A DNA stretch of 64,000 nt from Ricordea florida (Eukaryota > Cnidaria > Anthozoa > Corallimorpharia > Ricordeidae), in NCBI GenBank assembly GCA_949710005.1, contig OX453276.1:29182113-29246112 (forward strand). The letters run 5' to 3'. Position numbers and translations under genes: made by a program. Numbering within the stretch: position 1 is the stretch's first letter; the number at the start of each line of letters is the position of its first letter. The notes under the pieces were generated by a model, which did not search any database, was not told the DNA's origin, and saw only the letters and a list, made by a program, of their open reading frames with translations. Below are positions 22,701 through 35,000 of this stretch, in pieces.

Positions 22701-25700
22701 AATTATTTTTTTCAAAATTTTGAAGTGAATACAACGCTTTATTTATACTGTACATTAACCCAGCATCCATGGCATTTCGAGCAATCTGATTGGCTCACTA
22801 TCTCAAGAGATTCAGCACTTTTTACCTCCTACGAGTGGCGGGGTTCTGAGAAAGCTTTGTGCGTGCAAATGAGTTTCGCAAACAGCCTGTTTTGGAAATA
22901 AAGTTTCAGCATTCCTTTAATTTGATGTCACGGAGGCTGTTTCATTGGTATATACTAAAACAATTATTCTCTTCAATCTCGGTGATTAGAGGTTTAAATA
23001 TTTACCTCGATTTCAGAGAATAATTCTTTGTTATCTTGATGCAAATGATCTCGTTCCGCACAATTGAAAGTTATTTATAACCTTTAATGTACCAGTAGTG
23101 ATCAGGCTCTGTGTTGACATTCTAAAAGGTTCTACTTAATAACTTTTAAGGTTATCCGTGAGGATAAATTTATTGCAGGTAGAATCGGAGCTGAATTCGA
23201 ACACACGTTTAATGTTACAGTTCAAGTTTAATCCCGCAAACGGTTACAACCTTCAGCGAATAAAATTCTACTGTAGAGGATCAGATGGCTTGAAATCGTG
23301 TAGTAGGGCTTTAGGACTTTGTGGTTCGAACTAAAAACGAAATAGGACGAGAACTAACCTGAGCAATACTAGAAACAAAGAAACGAGTCTGTAGAGAACT
23401 AAAAAGCGTAAAATGGATAATGCGAATAAACAATACGATAAAATAAACCTAAAATAAGTATAGGAACTTACTTTGGTCTAGCTCCTAGAGACGACAATAG
23501 CTTACACCGCAGGAATAGGACTTACAATAGAAATTTGTAGCTCGTAGCCGATCGAAACTATCACTAAATCCCTATCACGTTGAAATAAGAAAGTCAATTT
23601 GCCTTTTAAATAGGGTTGGGGTGGGGGATTTGGTATTACAAAGAAGTTTTAGTCTATATGTACAAGAGTGATAAAATTATTTTTATCAAAATTTTGGAGT
23701 GAATACAACGCTTTTATTATACTGTACATTAACCCAGCATCCATGGCATTTCGAGCAATCTGATTGGTTCACTGTCTCAAGAGATTCAGCGCTTCTTACC
23801 TCCTGCGAGGTAAATAGTGGCGGGGTTCTGAGAAAGCTTTGTGCGTGCAAATGAGTTTCGCAAACATCCTGTTTTGGAAATAAAGTTTCAGCGTTCCTTT
23901 AATTTGATGTCACGGAGGCTGTTTCATTGGTATATACTAAAACAATTATTCTCTTCAATCTCGGTGATTAGAGGTTTAAATATTTACCTCGATTTCAGAG
24001 AATAATTCTTTGTTATCTTGATGCAAATGATCTCGTTCCGCACAATTGAAAGTTATTTATAACCTTTAATGTACCAGTAGTGATCAGGCTCTGTGTTGAC
24101 ATTCTAAAAGGTTCTACTTAATAACTTTCAAGGTTATCCGTGAGGATAAATTTATTGCAGGTAGAATCGGAGCTGAATTCAAACACGCGTTTAATGTTAC
24201 AGTTCAAGTTTAATCCCGCAAACGGTTACAACCTTCAGCAAATAAAATTCTACTGTAGAGGATCAGATGGCTTGAAATCGTGTAGTAGGGATTTGGGACC
24301 TTGTGGTTGGAACTAAAAACGAAATAGGACGAGAACTAACCTGAGCCATACTAGAAACAAAGAAACGAGTATGTAGAGAACTAAAAAGCGTAAAATGGAT
24401 AATGCGAATAAACAATACGATAAAATAAACCTAAAATAAGTATAGGAACTTACTTTGGTCTAGCTCCTAGAGACGACAATAGCTCGCATCGCAGGAATAG
24501 GACTTACAATAGAAATTTGTAGCTCGCAGCCGATCGAAACTATCACTAAATCCCTATCACGTTGAAACCTAAAACCTAACACGTGTAGGAAAACGGAAAC
24601 AGACCCTACGGAGAGAGCTAAATTACATGACGTAATTACATCACGACCAGCTAACGAAACGTAATATAAAACAATATTAACGCGTAGAATAGTGAACGCA
24701 ATGTACAAAACCGCGCAAATAATATTATTCAAAATTTAAGGGGACCATTAGGGAGAATTTGTGTCCCAACAAAGGTGATTGGCTGCTGCTCAAAATTAGG
24801 ACCATTAAGGGTTGAATGGTTTCCTTTCAGCAACTAGTAAATCTAACAGATTGATTGGTTAATAGCTTGTTTGACCGATTGATTGATTGATTGCTTGATT
24901 GATTTATTGACAGGTTGACGGCTCGTCCGGTCACTCCTACTCGTTTGCACAGCTCAAAGATTTGACCAAAAAATTCTCGTCAGCACTGGTTAAAAGAGGC
25001 TGTCAACAGAGAGACGTGTTCGCAATTTTTCTTCCCAACGTACCAGAATATGCCATCGTTTTCTATGGCGTGGCATTCATTGGCGGAACCGTAACGACTG
25101 TCAATCCCTTATACACGATAGACGAGTTAGAAAAACAGCTGTGTGACACCAGCGCTTCATACATCGTTACAATACCAAGTCAGCTAGACAAGGTCAAAAC
25201 CGCTAGCCAAGCACAAGGAAAAGTGAAGACGATTTTTGTCGTTGGAACCACAGACGCTTCAGACGGCTGTGAACCGTTTTCGGCGCTTCTGAACAACGAT
25301 GGATCGAGTTTTCCCATTGACTGCACCATCGGCAAGGATGATGTAGTCACCATGCCCTACTCGAGCGGGACAACGGGTCTTCCCAAAGGCGTAATGTTGA
25401 CCCATTACAACCTAGTGGCAAACGCATGCATATTTGAAAGTGCTGCAGTCTTAAAAATGACGGGAGCAGTGGTGATGGCCATTCTACCTTTCTACCACAT
25501 ATACGGTCAACTGATTATGATGGGCATAGGTCTCTACGAAGGGGCTACCTTGGTAGTACAACAAAGGTTCGAGCCGGACAAGTTCCTACAAGCAATGCAA
25601 GATTTCAAGGTCAGTTAATTGTTAGTTAAACCTCCTCAATTCTAGGTCCGTTTCCATTCTTCTCGGCAAAAAATTGCTGGGAACGAGATTGATAACAAAT

Positions 25701-28700
25701 TAAAACTTCGAAGGTGTTCGAAGATGTTCCAAAGATCCGAGTATTGCCGATGTTGGCTTGTGCAGGAGCTCGGCTCTTCCGGTGAATTTTCTACCACTCC
25801 TCAGAGAAAATTAGTGAGTTTAGGGAGGGACCATTATAAAAGTGATTGGGGGTGGGGAAAAAAACAAAAAAAATTCATGTAGGGGAAAATACCAAGAAAA
25901 AAAAATTCATGCAAAGAAGGTAAAAAAAATTCATCCAGAAGGAAGGTCCAATTGTGAATTTTTCACACGTAGTATAAAAAACATTCGTGCAGAGGGGTTC
26001 ACCTGAAAAAAAATTCGTGCAACCTGAAAATTCCCCCCATCGCTTTTCTAATGGTCCGTCCCTAATTGTTAGTTAAACCTCCTCAATCCCAGGTCCGTTT
26101 CCATTCGTCTCGGCAAAAAATCCCTGGGAAAGAGATTGATAACAATTAAAAACTTCGAAGATGTTCGAAGATGTTCCAAAGATCCGAGTATTGCCGATGT
26201 TGGCTTGTGCAGGAGCTCGGCTCTTCCGGTGAATTTTCTGCCACTCCTCAGAGAAAATTAGTGAGTTTATAAGGAAAGAGTCCACTAAAATCTTCAACGG
26301 GGCAGTTTAAAAATGTATTGATTTTCTCAGATCTGGATTTTTGTAAGGTTATCTTGGCAAACCGGGAGCTCAAACTTGGATATTGGTTAGTAAAAGACGA
26401 AGTAAAAAATGTGAACAGTCGCAAGTTACAGCCAGAGCTGGTTGCATGTGCGCAGGGGACGGGTGCTCTGGCCTTATGATGTCAGGGGGGTGTTGATTCA
26501 TTTGTTTATTTTTTTCCAAAAAAATTCTCTGGGCCGATTGTTGATCCTCCTCAGGTCACCTTCGCTCCTATTGTCCCTCCTATTGTTTTGTTCCTGGCGA
26601 AACATCCAATGGTAGACAATTACGACCTGTCAAATCTGACAGAAATCACTTGTGGAGCCGCACCAATGGGGAAGGGACTTGAAGAGGCCTTTATCCAACG
26701 ACTGCCTCAAGTGAAGCACATTAGACAAGGTGCGGTAATAAATGTCGGATATAAACAGTATAACAGTAACACTGATAACAACTAAATACGTTAAAACAGA
26801 CTTTCTTTACGATGCAGAAGCAGAGGACGAAGGAAATCAAGCATCATGACGTTTTTGGATATCGGATCAAACACGGCTCGATTTTTTTCCTTAATTCCTC
26901 CATCTGAACTTATCTTTGGAGAAGCTATGTCAAACACTTGATGCATGAATTAGATCTCATATCGAAGATATTATTTAATATGTGATCGAACACTCTATTT
27001 CGTGTTTGCTCTGATAACTTGGAAGCCATCAGCCTTTAAGAAATGAAATCTGAAAGTGGTTGGAAACTGCAATGTTACAATAACGAAATCTCTGGGAAAA
27101 GGGGAGGAGCATTGCGTGACACCTGACATGCCGAACAACGGCTACAAAGGAGGCTGGGTAAAATCTCTCTGGATCAACGTAAGTATCTGGACAACTGTGC
27201 ACCTTCCCCTCCCCTAACCCAACATTAACGCTAACTTTTTAACTTATTACTTGTTGAGATAGGGGAGGGGTAGGTGCACAGTTGGTCAGATACTTACATC
27301 GATCCATCTTTCCAACCAATTTTACGTCGATCATAAGGTAACAAAATGCACGACAACATTGCGTCGTATGTCATGTACCCTTGAAGCCTTTAAGTGACAA
27401 AACAGTTTGTGGTCTGTCGGAATATGACATCATTTCCGTATCGCAGGGTATGGCATGACAGAGGTTTTGATAACACACGTACAATTATTTGGACAACGAA
27501 AACCCGGAAGTGTTGGTATTTTGCTACCTAACTTGGAATGCAAGGTGAGACCGAATAGCCTGTTCCAAGCCCCCAGATGGTGAGGGATGAGCGTCAAGCC
27601 GAGCAGGGAAAAAGGATTGAGGCGCTGAGGCCTCTCCGGCCAGCTCGGCGGAGAAAAATGAGAGGAGCTTAGGTGGGAATGCCCTTTTTCCTCGTTTTTC
27701 CTCGTCTCCGCCCCAGTTCCCACTCGTTTGCCCGCTTGCCCTGACGCTCGCCCCTCACCATCTGAGAACCTGGAACTGGCTAGCGAGAATTCAAATGACA
27801 GGATTGCTCGGAACACCGCATTTACTGTTTTTTTTTTTTTTCCAAGCGCTAATCTAGAGGTTTAATTATTGCTTTATTCTGGGTCATGACAAGAGAAAAT
27901 GAGGTAAGAGAACGTATCTTCCATACTGGGTTCTCTTACTATGATAAGAGGACAGAATCTATTTTTAGATCCGGGAACTATTTTAAATGTCCTTCTCATC
28001 ACATGGCTGTAATTTCAATGCGCCACGTGGAAACCGCGCAGCCACGGAACGAGATGTAAATAGATTCCGGGCTAAACATAGATTTTGTCCTCTTATATCA
28101 GGCAGGGTTATGTTCTCTTTCCTCATTTTCTCTGGGTCAGGACTAATCCAGGTTTAAGCGTGATGCTTTTGTTTCTGTTTGTTGTTTGGAGTTTTTGTTT
28201 TTTGATGGGCAGATACGTCTTTTTGTTCTGTAGATTCCTACTGGACGCGGAGTCGGCGCAAACTGTTTCGTGCTTTCGCACTTTTACCTCTTCTTGTTCT
28301 AGCGAATTATGGCTTAATGCTTTGTTTATTCAGGTTGTTGATGTTGTCACTGGTAAAACACTTGGTCTTCATGAGGATGGCGAGATATACATCAGAGGCC
28401 CCGTTGTAATGAAAGGTGACGCCCTAGTATTTTAATCTTCAAGCAATTGCGTGACAATCAGCGTCTTTTAGAAATGTAACGTAACTAGAAACAAAAAATA
28501 GGCAGTGTAGGGATGCGCTTTGAAAAAATCCAAATCCGGATTCTTGAATCAAAAAACAGATTGTGCGTTTCTTTACTAAAATCCGAAAATGGATCATGAA
28601 CGAATCTAAAGAATCCACCCTCCGAGTGGATACACTAGATCAAATCTAAATTCATGAACTGGGCGTTTCTTTGGGCGACAGATACAAAACGTTGTACGTT

Positions 28701-29016
28701 TGGCAAGCGGTCGTCTTGTGGAAATCCGCCATGTTCCCGCCATTTTATTGGCAGCTGGGTGATGGCGAGCGATCAATTCAAGGTGAGTTTTAAGTGAAGT
28801 TGAACCGAAATTATTCGTCCTGCTCGTATTTTCATAATCTTTATGGATATTTCATGCGTTTTTGCATTTGCGATTTCCGCAAAAAAAAAATTATTTTCGA
28901 ATTTTTCGTTTCTTTGGTGGTAACGAATCCGCATGGTCTCGGATTAAAAATGCAATCTTGGATTCTCCCAAAGAAACGTACCGTAGGACTACAGGTATGT
29001 ACGAGACAGCTCGCTA

Positions 29017-29063
<47 letters not shown>

Positions 29064-32000
29064 CTTTATTTGAGTGTCAACTGTATCTAGCACTGGCGTA
29101 CTAATTGGGGACACTGTAAAGCACAAATTAAATCAAATCAAATCATATTAAACTAGAAGGGCACTCGGTAGAGCGCATACCTCCGCCCCGTATTGTGTCA
29201 AATGTACACCTGATATTACACTCATCTGGATCTGAGATCCGGAGTTAAATCCGGATAAATCCCAAATTTTAATCGATTGATCCTGGGTATATTTACGACC
29301 TTTCCACCAAATTTGGTGCAAATCCGTTGATTAGTTTTTGCGTAAAACGATTAACAGACAGACAGGCGTTAAAACATAACCTCCTTGGCGGAGGTAATTA
29401 AGTTAAATCAATCAAATCAAATCAAATGTTGGTTTTTGTGAGGAGGGGAAAACCGGAGTACCCGAAGAAAAACCTCTCGGAGCAGAGTAGAGAACCAACA
29501 AAATTAGCTTACATATGACGCCGAGGCCGGGAATCGAACCTGGCCCACATTTGTGGAAGGCGAGCGCTCTCACCACTGCGCCAACCCTGCTCCCCTAGTT
29601 CAGGTTTAGGGTGGGGTACTCCGCTATAAAAGTGACGGTGGTGCTCGTCGTACCTTTTTGGGGTGTGGATTGTGTACCGCTTGTGTGGATTGGTACCGCT
29701 TAGATAGTCTCCTCCGCAGCCGTTATTAGGATCGTCACGCAACGCAGGGAGAGAAGCGTTGCATGACGATCCTAATAACGGCGGCGGAGGAGACCACCGC
29801 TTAGGGTGCTAAAACCTAAATTGACTATTGCCAGAGTTGTCTTGATACCTTTTAATAGTCTGCGGTAAGGCAGGAGCCCATGCAAATAATACAAATAAAT
29901 ATATGTTATTTACCGGGCGGGAGGTCCGTATGGGAAAAAACTGTGCAAGAGGTCTTGAGTACTCAAGACCAAGGGCACAGTTTTTTTCCCATACGGACCG
30001 ACCTACACCGGTAAATAACTTATTTATTTTTTTGTTTGTTTGTTTGCTTTTTTTTTCAATTTTCCGCGAATAGCGCGGAAAAAAATCCGGACCGTGGTCC
30101 GTATCGTAAAAAGCTGGACCGGTTACGAGCGCGCGATTAGCCAATCAGACTCGAGGATTTGGGATTCCGCCCCCCTGAGATGCTTCAGAAAAAAATAAAT
30201 TTTTGTAATTCTTTTTATTTGAAATAAGTTCTCCAGATTTTGACAGTTATTTTTATTACTACAGTCGACTCTCTCATAGCGACCACCTCTCGTAAGCGAC
30301 CACTTTCTAAATAACCATTTTGCTTCTCAGTTAAATACTGTCTCAAAAACTCTCTCGTGAGTGACGACTGCTCGAATTTCTTAAGCGACCGCGACCACTT
30401 TTTAGGCCAGAAATCTGACATTTTCTTTTGCTTCCTGTTTCCGGTAAGCGACCACTCAGCACGATCACTTATAATCGTAAGTAGTATAGTCGGAGGGAAT
30501 CAAATACGGATTTGTATATAAGCTGTTTTTCAGCGTGTAAAGGCTCCCAAGTATAAAAGGAAGGGTCCACAAATGATGCATTTTTGCCTATTTTCCGATT
30601 TAAAGCCCTATTTTAGAAATGAAGCGTTCTTTTCCTATTTCCCGATTTAAAGCATTGTTTTGACTTGTTTCCGACTTCCGAAGATGACCCGAAGATTTCC
30701 GAAGATGACCCGAAGATTTTACGAGCGTTTTCCGAAAATTACTGAGCTATTTCAATTTAGACAAATATGCATACTATAAATCTTCGGAAAAACGTTGGCG
30801 CAACGCGAATCCTTGCTAAGATAAGAAAAAATGTCTTCCCCATGATACACCAGTTCTATGTTTTTGAACTTGTTCTTCCCAATCATGTTCGTATTCTGGC
30901 TTACGATTTAGACTGTAACTTTTTTTTTTTCGGTATATATATATAACACGTTGACAAAATTGAGAGCGTTTATTTTAGATGGTATGAGGAGGCAGGTTTA
31001 AACCGTAGTGGGAGTATTTCCATTTAGAAAGTGGTGCATCAAAGGTATCTTCAAAATATGCCCACCGTCAAAGAGTTACGCTCTTTAGCAAGAAGTTATG
31101 GATTATCTGTAGGTTCTAAGATGCTAAAAGCTGACCTCCTACGAGCTATCGGGGAGGCTCGCGCCGCGGAGTGGAGGAAACGACTCCGGCGAGCGCTACA
31201 GACGGGGAGATACCCTGCTATTACTAGAGGGGATATAGAGAATCCTCATAAGAAGTGGCAGCGGGCTCGTGAACTCCGTCAACTTGCGAGAGAGGTTGAC
31301 GCTACGCTTCTCGCTGAGGGTGTCCGAAAGAAAACTACTCCAACGATGAGGGCAGAAGTTCGTAGAAAAATTGAAAACCGTCGAGCCCCCTTAGCGCGAT
31401 CTCTGGTTCGAGAAGGTGCGCGTATACTCGAAGAGTTGGATGGAGAGAGAGAGGGAGAGGAAGCTGGTCGCCGCTTCTGGAAGTGGTCTTTCTTCCGAGG
31501 CGTGGCCGGGTCTCTGGTGGATCGGATTATGGAAAAGCTCCATGAGAAGGTCACCACCAGCTGCTATCTCCGATACAGTTACACCTATCGACTAAGGAAT
31601 ATCGAAACGGGAAAAATTATGCTGTTTCACAAAATCGTAAAAGGCAGCCCTTGGATATGCAGCTCGAGACGCAAGCCAGAGACTGGGTGCAGGCGGAAGT
31701 GGAGAAGCGCTTGATTGGTGACCAAATCGAGCGACCTAACACCAAGTGGGTCTTCATTCGATTTATCTCTGTGACAGTAAAAGCTGTAGTAGATCGGCAG
31801 GCGCCTTTGTTGGGGACAGGACCACTACCCAGCTGGCTCAGAAGAAAGCCTGGGATGTATTCCTTGGATACATACGGAGATAACCTCTGTCTCTTTAGGT
31901 GTATCGCCGTTCATCGAGGTGCGCGTGCGGATTGTTGCACCCGCCAAGCTCGAGCTCTCTCTAGAGAGATTTACAAATCACCCGAGAATTGCCCAGGGGT

Positions 32001-35000
32001 TTCTCAGGACGAGCTGCGGAAAGTAGAGCAGCACTTTCGGCTCGGGATCCGGGTATACGAACCACAAGAGTCTGGAGATTGGCTGCATCGGAGGCACCCG
32101 GCTCGCTATGAAAAAGTAGGCACTCCACCAATGACGATCGGCGTCTACGAGGGGCACGCGTTTCTCATTTGCGACATCCGGAAACTCGCGAAAAAGTTCG
32201 TGTGCGGGGAGTGCAATGCAAGGTTCACACGCGCCGACAACCTCCATCGCCACGCCGAGCGTTGCACCCAAGGTGAGACAAAAGTTGTCTGCAAAGGAGA
32301 GAAAGTGGAAGCCACACCATCGGCCTTTGAGAAGGTCTTCTACCCACAAAAACGGGATAGCGTCCAAGCCGTCCAATGGCTCGAATATGAAGCCCGAACT
32401 AGAGGGATCCATATCCATCACCAGCTATGTGGGCATGGAGGTGAGCGAGTGATAGAAGGTTTCGCCGTAGACGGTTATGATCCCGTTTCAAAGACCGTCT
32501 TCCAATTCAACGGGTGCCTATGGCACGGGTGCAAACGCTGTTTCTCATCGCCGAAGCAACGCCAGGAGCAACTTCGGAATCTTTCCAAGAAAAAGGGCAG
32601 CCCTGTTACACGCGAGATAGCATACCAACAGACGCTCGAGCGAGAAGCTAAAATCCGAGCTGCTGGGTTTCGCCTTGTGGTTCGGTGGCAGCACGAGGAG
32701 CCTAAACCTTGGAGAAAAGATCGCATCCTCGAACAAAAAACCGAGACCTACCCCCACGCGATCGTGTATGACTTTGAGAGTTACCTCGACAAGTCCAGTG
32801 CGAAAAAACCGACCGCCGATTTGACTATAGAGGGAGCCCACGTTCCTATCTCCGTCTCCATATCAGACACCCTGGATCCGACTCCCGAACACCTATGCGT
32901 ACGAGAGTCTAAGTTGTTGGTCGAAGAATTTGTTCGAGTGCTAGAACGACGGGCCGTTCGGATACGCGAACATGTTCGCGCGAGGTTCCTGCCCGACACC
33001 ATCGAGCTCTTACCAAAAAAGTATCGGGAAGCGATCGAAGAGTGGTGCGACCAAGTCCCTGTGCTTGGATTCAATTCGGGGAAGTACGATTTGAATTTGA
33101 TCCGGAACCACTTCGTCCCAGAAATCTGCAAGACGACCGACCAGTCCATCAAAGTGGGGTGTAAGGAAAACCAGGTTATGTATATCACAACTCCGGGCTT
33201 CAAATTTCTGGACGTTTTGAACTACATCGGTCCTGGAAAAACCTACGATGCTTGGGTCAAAGCCTACGGTTGCACTCTCACGAACTCTTGGTTTCCGTAC
33301 GAATGGTTCGACTCGCACGACAAGCTCGACTTCCCTGGCCTACCGGACTACCCACAGTGGTTTTCGAAACTGAAAGGCAAATATCTTCTTTCCCTTTCGG
33401 AATATCGAGACTGCAAGCGGGTATTCCGGGAGAAGGGGATGCAGACCTTCGCGGACTGGCTCCGCTACTACAACAATCTCGACGTGGGCCCCTTCGTCGA
33501 AGCACTGGCCAAAATGCGCGACTTCTACACCGCGTATGGAATCGACATCTTCAAAGATGCGGTTAGTCTACCTGGAGTGTCAATGAGGTTCGTCTTGCGA
33601 GGCACACTTCGCAGCCCCAACCCGCCCGAGCTGTATGCCCCCAACAAAGAAGCGTACGACATGCTCAAAGCGGCGGTTGTCGGAGGGCCTTCGATTGTAT
33701 TTACCCGCTACCACGAGGTGGGGGTCTCGCGGATCCGGTCGCACCAATACGACCAGACCCACCAATGTCAACGCATCCTCGGCTACGACGCGAACGCGCT
33801 CTACCTCTCTACCATGGCAGCTCCTATGCCCTGTGGGGAGGGAACGGTGATCCACTACCGTAGTCCGGACGATGTCGATGGGTTTGTGGAGGCTCTACGA
33901 GAAGGAAGGTGGTTCGGGTTCGCCGAGGTTGATATCGAGGTCCCCGAACACCTCTGGCCAAAGTTCGAAGAAATGCCCCCGCTCTTCTACAACAAGGAGA
34001 TCCCCATCGAAGCGGTTCCCCAAGAGATGCTGGACTATCTCGAGCGAATGGGACGAACCCGATCAACAGATCCGAAGCTTGTAGGAGCGCTTTCCGCGAA
34101 GAAGATTCTGTTGTACGCCCCTCTGCTCCGCTGGTACCTAGCCCACGGCTTAGTTGTCACCGCGGTGTACCGGACGATCAACTACAAACCACAAAAGATC
34201 TTCGGCTGGTTCGTCGACCAGGTTACAGAAGCTCGACGAGAAGGGAATACCAACAAGGACAAAGCACTATTCGCTGACCTGTTTAAACTGCTGGGTAATA
34301 GTTGCTACGGCAAGTTTATCGAAGCGCTGGAGCGCCAGACATTGGTCTCCTACACAGCCGACGAAGCGGTGGTCGATCGTGCTCTCCGCTCTTCCTGGTT
34401 CGAGGACCTCGACGAAATAGGTTCCGCCTACGAGATCCACAGGAGGAAGCAGAAGATCGAGATCACCCGCCCGTTCCAAATCGGAATCACAGTCTATCAG
34501 CTAGCCAAACTACGGATGCTCGAATTCTACTACGACTTCCTAGACCATTTCGTAGACCGAAGATCCTTCGAGCTCCTACAGATGGATACCGATAGCCTGT
34601 ACATGGACATCGCCGGGAAAAACCTGGACGACGTCGTCCGCCCCGAGTTCCGCGAAGAGTTCGAGGGCTGCAAAAAGAAATGGCTGGCTTGGGATAAATG
34701 GAGCGGCCGGACGCCGGGCTTGTTCAAACTCGAGTTCGAGGGAAGCCGGGCCATCGCTCTATGCAGCAAGGCGTACTACGTCGACAGCGAAGGAAAAAGC
34801 AAAACCTCGGCGAAGGGGATGTCCAAGAAAGACAACGACTTGACCTGGAGGCGCTACAAAACAACCCTGGATGGAGCGCTCGACCGGGCAGAAAACCGGG
34901 GATTCCGAATGGACCACGGAAAGATAACAACGTACCACCAGGATAAACTCGGGCTTTCCGCCTACTACGACAAGAGACGAGTTCTACCCGACGGGATTCA

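Noticed and set aside
27430..27816. 128-codon minus-strand frame in intron 4
   Set aside because: Covers an inverted-repeat element and an exon antisense; no domain.
29514..29599. tRNA gene on the minus strand
   Set aside because: Box A and box B are present, but the sequence runs into a SINE body and AATC-rich tail, so it is a retroposon.
31978..32421. Minus-strand and shifted frames within polymerase, capsid and other element 1 genes
   Set aside because: GC-rich coding sequence leaves many shadow frames open; none shows domain content.
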